This document shows, in pieces, positions 1-10,947 of a DNA stretch of 64,000 nt. Origin of the DNA: Calliopum simillimum (taxonomy: Eukaryota > Arthropoda > Insecta > Diptera > Lauxaniidae); the NCBI GenBank assembly GCA_951812925.1, contig OX638371.1, positions 44,986,101 through 45,050,100 of the forward strand. Direction: 5' to 3'. The translations under genes and the position numbers were made by a program. Under the pieces are notes generated by a model, which worked only from the letters and a program-made list of their open reading frames with translations, did not search any database and had not been told where the DNA came from. Within the stretch, counting starts at the first letter, position 1. The number at the start of each line of letters is the position of its first letter.

Positions 1-1
1 T

Positions 2-370
2 GATTTAATAAAGTTAGCGGATAATATATGGGAAATTTCTAACAGAAGTGAAGTGTACTCTCTAAATACAGACGTTAAAAACGAAAGTGGCAAACAAATC
101 GAAAAAGTTATAGAGAGTTTAGTTCAAATGACTTCGTCTATGTGCGATAGTTTCAATAGATTATCTCTGGATGTCTGTGCTATGAAACAAAACATGGAGA
201 ACCGGCAATCAAGACCTCAATACAAGCAGTCTAACAACCGGAATCAATTTCGGAACGACAGATCAACGCCTCGCAATTGGCTTTGCCGATATCATTATCG
301 TTTTGGCAACAAGGCTCGAAAATGTGAGCAACCGTGTTCTTTTTCAGGAAGCAATTTATCGGAAAACTAA
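2..370 (+). pseudogene. gag C-terminal part with CCHC-like zinc motif
   Basis: The frame is open from base 2, so the gene begins outside the window. It shows a hydrophilic Arg/Asn/Gln-rich stretch, followed near its end (about 276-345) by a Cys-His motif of the form CRYHYRFG...KC..PC, the variant found in arthropod CsRn1-like gag proteins, which binds RNA. Pol lies in the -1 frame and overlaps the end of this frame from 334, as expected for frameshift expression of gag-pol. The ATG at 53 is internal to the frame. Confidence 0.75.
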
Positions 371-927
371 CTTGTCCCATTATTTTAGCGACAAATATTG
401 GGATTGACAGTTTAAGTCGCCGACTTTTCTTATTTGATAGACAAAACAAACTTAAGTTTTTAATTGACAGCGGTGCAGAAGTCTCAGTATTACCATCATC
501 CAAATTCAAAAATAATCAGAAAGCATCAGATATCTTTTTAACAGCTGCTAATGGCAGCACGATAAAAACTTTCGGCAATAAAACTTTAAACATTAACCTT
601 GGTCTAAGAAGAGAATTTTCTTTCAGTTTTTTAATAGCAGATATTCCAAAACCAATTATAGGAGCAGATTTTTTAGCAAAGTATGGATTACTTATAGATT
701 TAAAGAACAAATGTCTCATTGATCCACTAACGAATTTATCGGTTAACACTATGGGGGTTATCGTGAATCAAGATTCCCGGGGAATTTTCTTAGACTGCAG
801 TGCATTCTCCATTGCAGTTAAAGAAAATTCCCCGGGAATCTTGATTCACGATAACCCCCTATATCTCATTTATGTAACATTTCTCTACCTAAAATTTTTA
901 GTGTCGATAATAAATATACACGATTAA
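334..927 (+). pseudogene. pol: retropepsin protease region
   Basis: The aspartic protease signature LIDSGAEVSVLP lies at about residues 43-54 of this frame (catalytic Asp in D-S-G-A). It is followed by the family's PIIGADFLAKYGLLID block, the second retropepsin motif. The frame is disrupted after residue 139 by a 107-bp palindromic insertion at 753-859. With the insert and one duplicated TAT removed, the text continues toward the reverse transcriptase without a stop. The real protein would be processed from a gag-pol precursor, so the first ATG here is not a meaningful start. Confidence 0.8.
753..859. mobile_element. 107-bp palindromic MITE in pol, TSD TAT
   Basis: Two arms of about 50 bases, beginning GGGGGTTATCGTGAATC and ending GATTCACGATAACCCCC, are near-perfect inverted copies around a loop of a few bases. 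The insert is flanked by TAT on both sides (750-752 and 860-862) and interrupts an otherwise continuous pol frame. This is a non-autonomous DNA transposon. Its superfamily is not clear from a 3-bp duplication alone. Confidence 0.8.
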
Positions 928-1398
928 TTAAAAACTACCCTTCTTTGTTATCAGAACCAGACTACAATATCGCTGATAAACACTCAACAGTTCACAGAAT
1001 CATCACACAAGGTCATTTACCATTTTCTAAGCCTAGACGACTTGACCCTACCATATATAAAATCGCAAAATCTGAATTTGAATTTTTAATCAAATCCGGT
1101 ATTTGTAGACCATCTAATTCACATACGGCTTCACCTCTGCACCTTGTTCCGTAGACTAAATTTTATAACTATTCCAGATAGATATCCACTTCCTCATATA
1201 CACGATCTTAATATTGATCTTAGAAACAAACATATTTTCTCAAAAATAGACTTAATTCGAGCCTACCATCAAATTCCAATGGCACCTGAAGACATACATA
1301 AAACAGCCATTACTACTCCGTTTGGAATGTACGAATTCGTAAGAATGCCTTTTGGACTTCGTAATTCAGCACAGACGTTTCAACGTTTTATAAACGAA
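863..1398 (+). pseudogene. pol: reverse transcriptase, N-terminal half
   Basis: The segment contains the gypsy RT entry HRIITQGHLPFSKPRRL and the motif [20 protein letters not shown], whose Asp is the first catalytic aspartate. [18 protein letters not shown] follows. A frameshift near 1150 separates [11 protein letters not shown]...PLHLVP from [16 protein letters not shown]. The frame is then cut at 1398 by the foldback insertion and resumes at 2908. Confidence 0.85.
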
Positions 1399-2907
1399 GT
1401 GTTTACACGGCGTGCTTGAACCAAGTTTAAATAAAAGTTTCTTGCATATGAGTTTTTTGACTGAATTATGTTACGTAATAACTTCACGAATCAAATGATC
1501 CCAAAATTAAAAAAATCGAATGGGCCCTTTTTGAAATAAGGAGCCTTAAGCAATAACTATAAAAAGTTAATACAACACAAAATTAAAAATATTTGTAACA
1601 TTTTGCAAACCATTTTTTCTAAACTAATTTGAGGTCGCTGAACACGAAAAACGCATTTATTTTTTTTTTTCCTTGGGATCGTTCTCAAGTTATTCGATAA
1701 TTTATAATTTCGAGGTTATAGCTTCATATACATCAATATATTTCTATGACGCCAAGTCCGATCAATTTTATTTTTCCAATCTTACAAAGAGTGATTAACG
1801 GCGCTTCTAACAAGTACACCAATAATTATGCTCCAAACAAAATTGACTGAGTTAAAGCTGGAAAAAGCTTGATATTTCAAAAGTTTTTTAAATTTTTCAC
1901 ATCAACTTCAAATGAAACACTTTGTTTTTGGCAGATATTTTTTTTAAATAATTATTTTTAGAAATGTTATTTAATGGCGCATATAATTGCAAACATTTTA
2001 ACCTATGTTGAGCAAAATCGAATGAAATTTCCAAAAGATATTAAGGTTTTAGTGCAATAGAGAAATTTCGATTTCTTTCAAAAATTAATATTTTTGATAC
2101 AATCCGCAATTTTCTTCTACAGAGAATGATTAGAAGTTACTTAAATCATCTTTAAAGTGTTCAATAAGTGTAGGGTGTCCTATTTGGAGGCTGAAAAATT
2201 GGATCTGTTGACTCAGGCCGAACATTTCGAAAATTCTCACATCTTCCTTATTGCACTAAAGCCTTTATATCTTTTGGAAATTTCATTCGATTTTGCTCAA
2301 CATAGGCTTAAAATGTTTGCAATTATATGCGCCATTAAATAACATTTCTAAAAATAATTATTTAAAAAAAATATCTGCCAAAAACAAAGTGTTTTATTTG
2401 AAGTTGATGTGAAAAATTTAAAAAACTTTTGAAATATCAAGCTTTTTCCAGCTTTAACTCAGTCAATTTTGTTTGGAGCATAATTATTGGTGTACTTGTT
2501 AGAAGCGCCGTTAATCACTCTTTGTAAGCGTGGAAAAATAAAATTGATCGGACTTGGCGTCATAGAAATATATTGATGTATATGAAGCTATAACCTCGAA
2601 ATTATAAATTATCGAATAACTTGGGAACGACCCCAAGGAAAAAAAAAATAAATGCGTTTTTCGTGTTCAGCGACCTCAAATTAGTTTAAAAAAAATGGTT
2701 TGCAAAATGTTACAAATATTTTTAATTTTGTGTTGTACTAACTTTTTATAGTTATTGCTTAAGGCTCCTTATTTCAAAAAGGGCCCATTCGATTTTTTTA
2801 ATTTTGGGATCATTTGATTCGTGAAGTTATTACGTAACATAATTCAGTCAAAAAACTCATATGCAAGGAACTTTTATTTAAACTTGGTTCAAGCACGCCG
2901 TGTTTAC
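1399..2907. mobile_element. Foldback element (about 1.5 kb), TSD GTGTTTAC
   Basis: The body is 1407-2899. The left arm starts ACGGCGTGCTTGAACC and the right arm ends GGTTCAAGCACGCC. The arms stay nearly identical for roughly 660 bases, leaving a loop of about 180 bases around 2154. The same 8 bases, GTGTTTAC, stand at 1399-1406 and 2900-2907, and joining the flanks restores the RT frame. That duplication fits the hAT preference nTnnnnAn, although the termini do not begin with the usual YAGNG. A shorter 6-bp duplication with slightly longer ends is also possible. No transposase is encoded. Confidence 0.85.
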
Positions 2908-5023
2908 CGGACTTGAATTCGTTTTTGTTTATTTAGATGATATCCTAATAGCTAGTAACAATGAAGAGGAACATTTACAACATTTGAAAGCTGTATTTGA
3001 TAGATTAGAAGAATTTGGCTTAAGAAATCAATGTTTGATGCACCAAAAAGACATTTATTGGGTTTAATATTTAAGTTATAATATTTCAAACAAAGATATT
3101 AAGCCCTCTGAAGAAAAGGTCCAAGTGATACGAGATTTTGAAAAACCAAAATCTCTTAAACAAATACAAAAGTTCGTTGGTATGGTTAACTACTACCATA
3201 GATATATACCAAAACTTGCAGAATATCTCAGTCCTATTCACTCATTAATAACAAAAGCAAATAAAAATAAAAATAAATCACTCTGCTGGACAATAGAGGC
3301 CGAACAGTCATTTGTCAAAATTAAAGAAGTTTTCGCCACGAGAATGCTCTTAAATCACTTTGATAGCAAGGCAAAACTTTCAATAACCGTCGATGCTTCA
3401 ACAACAGCTGTTGGAGGTGTATTACAACAAGATTTTAATAATAATTATAGCGAACCATTAGCATTCTTTTCAAAAAAGCTGAGCTCGTCCGAATCAAAAT
3501 ACAGTGCCTTTGATAGAGAACTTTTAGCTATTTACCTTACAATTAAATACTTTAAGTATTTTTTAGAAGGAAGAGATTTTACAGTTTTCACTGACCATAA
3601 GCTATTGACTTATGTTCTTAATTCCAAAACAGACCGTAGTCCTAGACAGACAAGACACTTGGAATATATTTCACAATTTACGAGCGATATACGACATATT
3701 TCCGGAAACTTAAATATTGTAGCAGACTTATTATCTAGAACTCCTGAAATCGATGAGTTAAGAAATGAAACATTTAATCTTATAAAACTAAAAGAAGAAC
3801 AGGACAAAGACATTTTATTACAAACTTTGCTCAAGAACTCAGATAGTCCATATAAGTTTATAAAAATTCCGATTCCCTTTTTAAATACCGAAATATGGTG
3901 CGAAAATTCATATGAATTTGCTAGACCATACATCCCTGAAAGCCTTCAAAAATTTGCTTTTCAAAAAATGCACAACATTTCACACCCAGGTACTCGCGCT
4001 TCACGCAAACTAATTACTTCAAGATATTTTTGGCCTTCTATGAACAAAACAATCAATGAGTGGACAAGAACTTGTATATCTTGTCAGAAATCAAAAGTTA
4101 ATCGCCATACGAAGTCACCAGTCAATAAAATTAATATTCCAAAAGGTAGATTCGAGCATGTTCACATTGATATTGTTGGTCCATTGCCGATCTCTAATGG
4201 TTTCAGATACATTTTGACTATTATCGACCGTACCACACGATGGCCAGAGGCATATCCTATTAAAGACATATCAGCCAAAACAATTTCGCATACTTTTGTT
4301 CGTGAATATATTTCTCGATTCGGAGTGCCACTTCAAATTACTAGTGACCAAGGAGCGCAGTTCACTTCGACCGTATTTAGAGAGTTAATGAAATATATTG
4401 GTTGTCAGCATATTAATACGACTGCTTACCATCCCCAATCAAACGGGATTGTTGAACGGTTGCACAGACAATTAAAAAATTCTTTTCTAGCTCGTGGTAA
4501 CTTAGAAAAATGGTCAGATGAATTACCAATCGTACTTCTAGGTTTGCGATTTTCTTTTAAGGAAGACTTAAATTGTACTTCAGCTGAAATGGTTTACGGT
4601 CAGAATTTACGTCTTCCAAGCCAACTCATTGTGGATACGAATGAAAGCTTTAATTATGATGAATTTTTAAACAACATCAAAGAATATTTTAAACAATTCA
4701 GATCTAAGATGGTTCATCATACAAATTCAAATAAAATTTTTGTACCTAAAAACATAAACGAATGCAAACACGTTTTTGTAAGGGTAGTTAACAAAAATCA
4801 GGTTTACAATATCCATATGAAGGACCATTTGAGGTTATTAAAAGAACACCTAAATATTTCAAGATATTACAACACAACACACAAAAACGTTTCCATAGAT
4901 AGAATTAAGCCAGCATTTATTGAAAATGAAAACACCCAAAATTTAAATCAAAATGAAAAACACAAAAAAAGAGTTACTTTTAAAATATGTTCAGTCACTT
5001 CTATAAAGGGGGGAGTGATGTAG
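2908..5023 (+). pseudogene. pol: RT C-terminal half, RNase H and integrase
   Basis: The RT active site FVFVYLDDILIAS follows directly from the insertion boundary. A frame break near 3030-3070 precedes a long open stretch from 3125. RNase H carries SITVDAS, E (DRELLAIY) and FTDHK. Integrase has the H-H-C-C zinc region (HNISHPGTR...CISCQKSK) and the DDE residues in HIDIVGPLP, ITSDQGAQF and NGIVERLHRQLK. The C-terminus ends with a GPY-like block (VSIDRIKPAF). The 3125-5023 piece is uninterrupted for 632 codons, so decay of this half is modest. Confidence 0.9.
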
Positions 5024-5225
5024 TGTTAACTTGTTTAACTTATACTTGTGAATAATTTTATTATTTCAAGATGTTTTAATCATATTTAAAATATCAAATA
5101 TTTCCAAAAATTGAAATATAATAATTTTACTTTCAATTAATATACACATGATAATGTATATCCTTTAATTTAAATAATTGAATAAATAAATGTTTGTATG
5201 CTAAATTTGTATAAACTATACACTA
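5005..5225 (+). repeat. Polypurine tract and 3' LTR of the 1-5225 gypsy element
   Basis: AAAGGGGGGAGTGA (5005-5018) is a typical polypurine tract that primes plus-strand DNA. The LTR would start at TGTAGTGTTAAC (5019) and overlaps the pol stop codon. It is AT-rich, has no coding content and runs to about 5220-5225, where in-frame LOA-type coding sequence begins. The right LTR edge is uncertain because the 5' LTR is outside the window and cannot be compared. Confidence 0.65.
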
Positions 5226-5587
5226 AAAGAGTACTGTGAGGGGATTGAGTTACTCCCAACAGCTACAAGACTCCAAAAGTCCTTTACGAAAGACCACTCA
5301 AACGGCCTTTCAACACTTGAAAGGGCAAATAGGGATTATACGGAAAGCCTGGAGGAAACTGGACAGCTACTAATGAACACACATTTTCCAGGCTGTGTTA
5401 GGAGCGAAGAGTCTTGTGAACCAACCAGGGATACAAGATTCCTGGTAGCCACCAGACGGAATTTCTCCTTAGCCCGTAGAATCTTTACCATTGAAAGAGT
5501 TAAATGGGCAGTCTCCACTTTTAACTCATTTAAATTTCCTGGGGCAGATAATATTCAACCTTGTCTATTGCAGAGAAGTATAGATAT
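5226..5587 (+). pseudogene. LOA-like ORF2, region upstream of RT
   Basis: The open frame begins at 5226 with text typical of the linker between endonuclease and RT (EYCEGIELLPTATRL...). It includes VKWAVSTFNSFKFPGADNI, which corresponds to the RT block KAPGPDGI. The frame stops making sense at 5587, exactly at the left TSD of the foldback. The matching right half starts at 8350 with LAPTLINIFRLSLELG, in phase once one copy of the TSD is removed. Confidence 0.8.
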
Positions 5588-8349
5588 TAGTGTGTATCGA
5601 AAAACGAACACCCAATTCCACACTCAAATTATGAAAGAAGAGAGATAAAAAAATCAGGGAATATAAATTTTTTTACTTTAAAATAAATTCCTAGCTGGCC
5701 AAATGGCCATTGTTTATAAAAACCCAATGATTTTGCACTGGAGCCTATCTAACGGTAAATTTTTTTCCAAAAAACACCATAGATATCGATTTGTGCTCTA
5801 AAACAACTTATGTGTGCAAATTTTCAGAGAGATCGTATGACGTGCAGGAGCGTCAGCAAAGGAATAAGAAACGATTATCTTTAATGAAATGAATACTTTT
5901 TGTACTGGAGCCTATCTAGCGGCAGATTTTTTTCCAAAAAACACTACAGATCTCAGTTCGTAGTCGAAAACAACTTATGTATGCAATTTTTCAGAGAGAT
6001 TGTATGACATGCATGAGTGTCAGCAAAGAAAAAAAAGCACTTATTTTCAATCAAACGTTTAATTTTTGTACTAGAGTCCATCTAACGATTCATTTTTTTC
6101 AAAAGAAACTTGTGGTACTTGATTCGTCATAAAAAATAAACTATGCACCCAAATTTTAAGATTGGTGGAACGACGTGTGGGAGTGTCAGCGAAGGATTAA
6201 AAAATGGTATACAGCCATTTCATGCCAATCGTAACAAGATCTGGCACACCCCTTCCGATTTCGCTGAAATTTGGTACATGGTTTCGTTTCATGCTTAAAC
6301 TTTGAGAAATGGCAAAAAAAAAAAAATGTTGCGATTTTTTTGTGGCTTGTGGAGGGGTGCAAAAAGTCGAAAAATAGGTAAAATGTAACAAACTCTCCTC
6401 AAATAATTACCAATAACTTGGCCATTTCTTAACCGATTTTCATGTTTAGACCTGTTTTGGAAAGGCATTGAATCAGGCTATAAGCCGCGCTGCAATACGA
6501 TTACGTCCAAAGGGACTTATAGAAAAAATTTGTTTCGACGCACAATGGCACTTTTTAGCTATATCTCACGAAAAAGGGCTATGAGATGGTATTGGTGGCT
6601 CCTTCAAACGAAATTCTTCAAGAGCAAGTTTGCAAAAACCTCACCAAGGCCAAAAAACTGATGCCAGGGCACCTTTCGAATGAGCAAATAGTTAAAAGTC
6701 CGACATAATTTATCGATATTGTGCAATTGCTGAATATGAAGCACCTGCATCGCAACTCTCCAACGCTTTTCAAAATGTAAAAGCCATGCCAGGGACCCAG
6801 AAATTTCATGATTTTGTTCCCTTAGGCCGTAACCGTATTGCGCATTTCATTTTCAAAATCTTTCGAGGAATTCAAAATGATGTAAATTACAAAAAAACCT
6901 ACATTGTACGAAATATTGCATGTACTGAAATGTTCAAAAAATCATTACTCCTATACCATTAATGGTACCATCCAAATTTTAGATTCATTTGAAAGGTAAT
7001 TTTGTCTTCTTTTCTAAAAAAATTTTTTGGAAGGTCGAAAATAGATACTAAAGCGTTTTTAGTAGTTTAGTACTAAAATAGCAAAATTAGTAATTTTTAC
7101 CAAACACAAAAAACTTTTACTTGTGCGCATAGAATGATTCAATCTCTTTCTAAAAATGGTCCAAACATTAAAATGAGATAAGAAATGTTCCAGCTATGGG
7201 CCATTTTCTGATCGGACCTTTTTTTAAATTTCCAAAAAATCATAACTTCTTATCCTCGAGACATACCAATTTTCTCTCTTTTTTGACTGAAAGATTTTTT
7301 TTTTTTTTCTTTCCAAAAAAAAATATTTTGTAAGGTAACAAAAGTGTACTCGGGCACGTTTTTTGTAGTTTAGTACTAAAATAGTAATAAATGTAGTACT
7401 TTTTATCAACTACGAAAAATTTTATTTTGAACTTATAGCCTTATTCAATGCCTTTCCAAAACAGGTCTAAACATGAAAATCGGTTAAGAAATGGCCAAGT
7501 TATTGGTAATTATTTGAGGAGAGTTTGTTACATTTTACCTATTTTTCGACTTTTTGCACCCCTCCACAAGCCACAAAAAAATCGCAACATTTTTTTTTTT
7601 TTTGCCATTTCTCAAAGTTTAAGCATGAAACGAAACCATGTACCAAATTTCAGCGAAATCGGAAGGGGTGTGCCAGATCTTGTTACGATTGGCATGAAAT
7701 GGCTGTATACCATTTTTTAATCCTTCGCTGACACTCCCACACGTCGTTCCACCAATCTTAAAATTTGGGTGCATAGTTTATTTTTTATGACGAATCAAGT
7801 ACCACAAGTTTCTTTTGAAAAAAATGAATCGTTAGATGGACTCTAGTACAAAAATTAAACGTTTGATTGAAAATAAGTGCTTTTTTTTCTTTGCTGACAC
7901 TCCTGCATGTCATGCAATCTCTCTGAAAAATTGCATACATAAGTTGTTTTCGACTACGAACTGAGATCTGTAGTGTTTTTTGGAAAAAAATCTGCCGTTA
8001 GATAGGCTCCAGTACAAAAAGTATTCGTTTCATTGAAGATAATCGTTTCTTATTCCTTTGCTGACGCTCCTGCACGTCATACGATCTCTCTGAAAATTTG
8101 CACACATAAGTTATTTTAGACCACGAATCGATATCTATGGTGTTTTTTGGAAAAAAATTTACCGTTAGATAGGCTCCAGTGCAAAATCACTCGGTTTTTA
8201 TAAACAATGGCCATTTGGCCAGCTAGGAATTTATTTTAAAGTCAAAAAATTTATATTTCCTGAGTTGTTTATCTTTCTTCTTTCATAATTTGAGTGTGGA
8301 ATTGGGTTTTAAAACTCGTCCATATATTTCAATACACACTAATAGATAT
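5580..8349. mobile_element. hAT-type foldback element, 2754 bp, TSD ATAGATAT
   Basis: The body is 5588-8341, starting TAGTGTGTATCG and ending ATACACACTA. The 8-bp duplication ATAGATAT at 5580-5587 and 8342-8349 fits the hAT rule nTnnnnAn, and the terminus TAGTG fits the hAT YAGNG rule. The arms are inverted copies over most of the length; for example, TGGCCAAATGGCCATTGTT near 5697 pairs with 8201-8220, and the MKRNHVP... shadow frame occurs in both arms. No transposase remains. Within each arm, units of about 125 bases recur (5740-6190), each with a form of AGAGAGATYGTATGACRTG and CAGCAAAG. Confidence 0.9.
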
Positions 8350-9244
8350 ACTGGCACCTACTCTAATCAATATCTTTAGGCTAAGCCTAGAACTAGGAAC
8401 AGTACCTGAAGATTGGACTAAAGCCCTAGTTGCTTTCATTCCTAAAGCAGGCAAAAAGGCGGACCACACGACCAAAGCCTATCGGCCTATAAGTCTAACC
8501 TCATTTCTTCTAAAAACAATGGAGAAAATTTTAGATCAGTATCTCAGAAGTGTATACCTTGCGGCTGCACCTCTATATCCTGAACAATACGTTTACTAAT
8601 CGGGTAAATCGACTGAAACCGCCATACATAGCCTCACGACTAAAATCGAGAAGGCTTTAGGGGACAATGAAGTAGCCCTATGTTCATCTATTGACAAACA
8701 GGGAGCGTTTGACAACAAGTCTTTTAAGTCAATTGAGGAATCATTGATTAGAAAGGGAATACCCGAAATGATCATTGATTGGGTCCTCAACATGCTTAAA
8801 AATAGGACAGTCATCTATGAAGCGGGTACAGAAAGACTAACTGTGAGGACAACTAAAGGATGCCCCCAGGGAGGTGTACTGTCACCGCTCTTATGGATAC
8901 TAGTCATCGACCAACTACTAGAAATTCTCGATGATCACAAATTCGAGGTCCAATGCTTTGCTGGCGATCTGATTATTATGGTTAGAGGCAAGTTTGGCTC
9001 TTCCGTAACTGAACGAATGCAACTAGCTCTCAACTTAGCTCTAGGCTGGTGTCGAGAGAAAGGACTCGAAATGTACACTAGTAAAACCACACTGGTGCCC
9101 TTTACCCGAAAGAGGAAGCTAAACCTGAAAGCTTTAAATCTAGGAGAAACTGCACTAATGGTTTCCGAGGAGACGAAATATCTAGGAGTAATCATAGATA
9201 AAAGTCTAACTTGGAATAGTCATCTATCATACATAACATACTAA
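8350..9244 (+). pseudogene. LOA-like reverse transcriptase
   Basis: The RT blocks are recognisable in order: ALVAFIPKAGK, KAYRPISLTSFLLKTMEKI, SIDKQGAFDN (usually SIDIEGAFDN), KGCPQGGVLSPLLW and LKYLGVIID-type text near 9180. The catalytic YADD is FAGD (about 8954-8965), so the second aspartate of the active site is altered. A stop codon interrupts 8597-8599 just before SGKSTETAIHSL. A frame break follows near 9244. The enzyme would prime reverse transcription at nicked target DNA, but this copy cannot be active. Confidence 0.85.
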
Positions 9245-9445
9245 GCCTTAAGAATAACATGTGCTTGTCAAAGGCTATATGGTAAAACATGGGGATTACG
9301 GCCTAAAAATGATGACATGGTCCTATAAAACTATCACCGTACCAATGATCACTTATGCTGCAAAGGTAGACCAAGTAAAGGCTCAGAATGAACAAAACAG
9401 GAACTTCAGAATAACCTGCTTGGGTATTACAGGGGCACTAAGGAC

Positions 9446-10033
9446 GTGCCCGACAGTAGCTCTAGGCATGCTTACGGGTCTCACCCCTCTTCACCTTATG
9501 GTAATCTAACAGGACATGTCAAGATCCTGGATGTATTCTGGGACACACCATGTCTTTCGGTCTCCGATAAGTTAAGTAAAAAGTTTGTTTTCCCTAGAAA
9601 ATTCAAAGTGGTAATCAATGACCGCGCTGAATGGAAGAGGAAGGACATAAATGTAAATCAGGGCTCACAGTTATGGTTCACTGACGGGTCCAAAATGCAA
9701 GATGGCAGCGCGGGAGCTGGAGTTGTGGGACCAAGATTCCAGAAAGCAGTTGCAATGGGAAAAACAGCTTCCATTTCTCAGGCGGAGTTCCACGCTTTGG
9801 AGTTGTGCGCTAGAGAATGTCTAAGAACGGGAACTTCCGGCACCGACATATACATTTATTCGGACAGCCAAGCAACTCTAAAATCACTAATGGCTTTTTC
9901 AATGCACTCCAAGCTTGTCTGGCAGTGTTTTGAACTTCTTCAAGCCCTATCCAGGAGGAATGAAGTTACTCTAGTTTGGATACCAGGGCACGAGGGGCAT
10001 GAAAGCAACGAAAGGGCAGACTGCTTGGCCTAG
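9446..10033 (+). pseudogene. LOA-like RNase H domain
   Basis: The frame carries the complete RNase H set: LWFTDGSKMQDG (first Asp), SQAEFHALELCARE (Glu), YIYSDSQATLKSL (Asp) and WIPGHEGHESNERADCLA (His and last Asp). RNase H domains in ORF2 are a hallmark of LOA, R1 and I-type LINEs. The frame ends at a stop at 10031-10033, where the family normally continues toward the C-terminal finger. Confidence 0.85.
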
Positions 10034-10253
10034 AGGGGCACACTCAATACTTTCATAGGCCCAGAACCCTTCTGCGGGGTAAACAACAGTTTTAAAAATA
10101 ACTTAATACGGGAATAGGAAAAGGAAAGCCTCTCCGATCTCTGGAGAGCCAAAGAAGGTATGCGACAGGCGAAGAGGCTGATCGATCCAAACATATTAAG
10201 GCAGAAGCTGTTTTAATCTCAGTAGATAAGATATAAAAACGTACAGTGAAATA

Positions 10254-10490
10254 ATGACAGGTCACTGTAAACTCGATTATCACCTAAAAAAGATGGGTTT
10301 GGTAGACGATGACTCCTGTAGACTCTGCTTAGAGGACTCTGAAACAGCGGAACATGTACTATGTACTTGCCCCGTCGCGGTGAGACGCAGAGTAAGATAC
10401 CTAGGTGCCGAGATTTTAAATCCAAATGACATAGGTAAAATTAATCCCACGGCAGTGACACGATTTATAGATAGTCTAGAGCTGTTCTGA
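10254..10490 (+). pseudogene. LOA-like ORF2 C-terminal CCHC finger
   Basis: The text TGHCKLDYHLKKMGLVDD is followed by C-R-L-C, then H and C in AEHVLCTCP. This is the conserved C-terminal zinc motif of LOA/R1/I-type ORF2 proteins. It stands about 220 bases after the broken end of the RNase H domain and ends in a stop at 10488-10490. The A- and T-rich 3' flank to about 10560 is probably the element's untranslated end. Confidence 0.75.
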
Positions 10491-10560
10491 CAGGGAAAGA
10501 GGCTGCACAAAAGATCTTTTAGGTCGCAGTGCAATCCAGAGCATTTGAACAATAATAAAT

Positions 10561-10947
10561 AGAAATTAAATTTAATTAATTTAAAAAAGAAAAAGAGGAA
10601 ATAACAACTTAAAGAATTTTTTTTTTAAATTTATCAGCGAAAATTCCATCAGCAGAAAACTGTTATCGGTATTGCAGATTTTATTTATAAATAACGCTGG
10701 CATCGATGCATTTTATAATATAAATGCAAATGTAATTAAATTAAACATGATTGTAGGCAACTTTTTTTTTAGTTAAGTGCATTTATTTTTTTTTTTTTAG
10801 CACTAAACTTTTGTAATTTCATTTTATGTACTTGTTCACAAATTTTAATTTTTTATTTTTTTTAATTTTATTTCATTTGTCTTGCAATAACTTTATTTTT
10901 TTTTTTTTTAATGAAACTTTTCAAACGACTGTCACTAACATTAGTGT
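10561..10947. other. AT-rich stretch without recognisable gene
   Basis: Long T runs (10617-10624, 10763-10770, 10787-10798, 10898-10909) and no coding signal were seen. It lies between the LOA-like 3' end and the next LINE fragment. Confidence 0.5.

Larger units (their letters stand above)
1..5225 (+). mobile_element. Ty3/gypsy LTR retrotransposon (CsRn1-like), 5' end outside window, decayed
   Basis: The stretch reads in the order gag end, protease, reverse transcriptase, RNase H, integrase, polypurine tract and 3' LTR, which is the Ty3/gypsy order. The gag zinc motif and the RNase H text resemble the CsRn1/Kabuki clade. No envelope gene is present between integrase and LTR. The frame is broken at about 1150, about 3030 and by two nested insertions (753-859 and 1407-2899). 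Removing those insertions restores the reading frame across both sites. The 5' LTR and the start of gag lie to the left of the window. The element cannot move on its own. Confidence 0.9.
5226..10560 (+). mobile_element. LOA-like non-LTR retrotransposon, 5' truncated and interrupted
   Basis: Coding text resembling LOA/BilBo-type ORF2 runs 5226-5587 and resumes at 8350 after a foldback insertion. It covers the region before the RT, the RT palm and thumb, an RNase H domain, and a C-terminal CCHC finger. The 3' end lies near 10560 after a short A-rich untranslated stretch. The endonuclease and ORF1 are missing. Stops, frameshifts near 9244, 9509 and 10030, and a mutated catalytic box show that it is dead. 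Confidence 0.8.

Noticed and set aside
1..5225. An endogenous retrovirus with envelope gene
   Set aside because: No frame with signal peptide or membrane segment lies between integrase and LTR in either gypsy element.
7448..7731. Frames of 90 and 68 codons, and matching ones at 6197-6391
   Set aside because: The same text occurs inverted in both arms of the hAT foldback, with A-run translation (KKKK/FFFF), so it is repeat and not gene.
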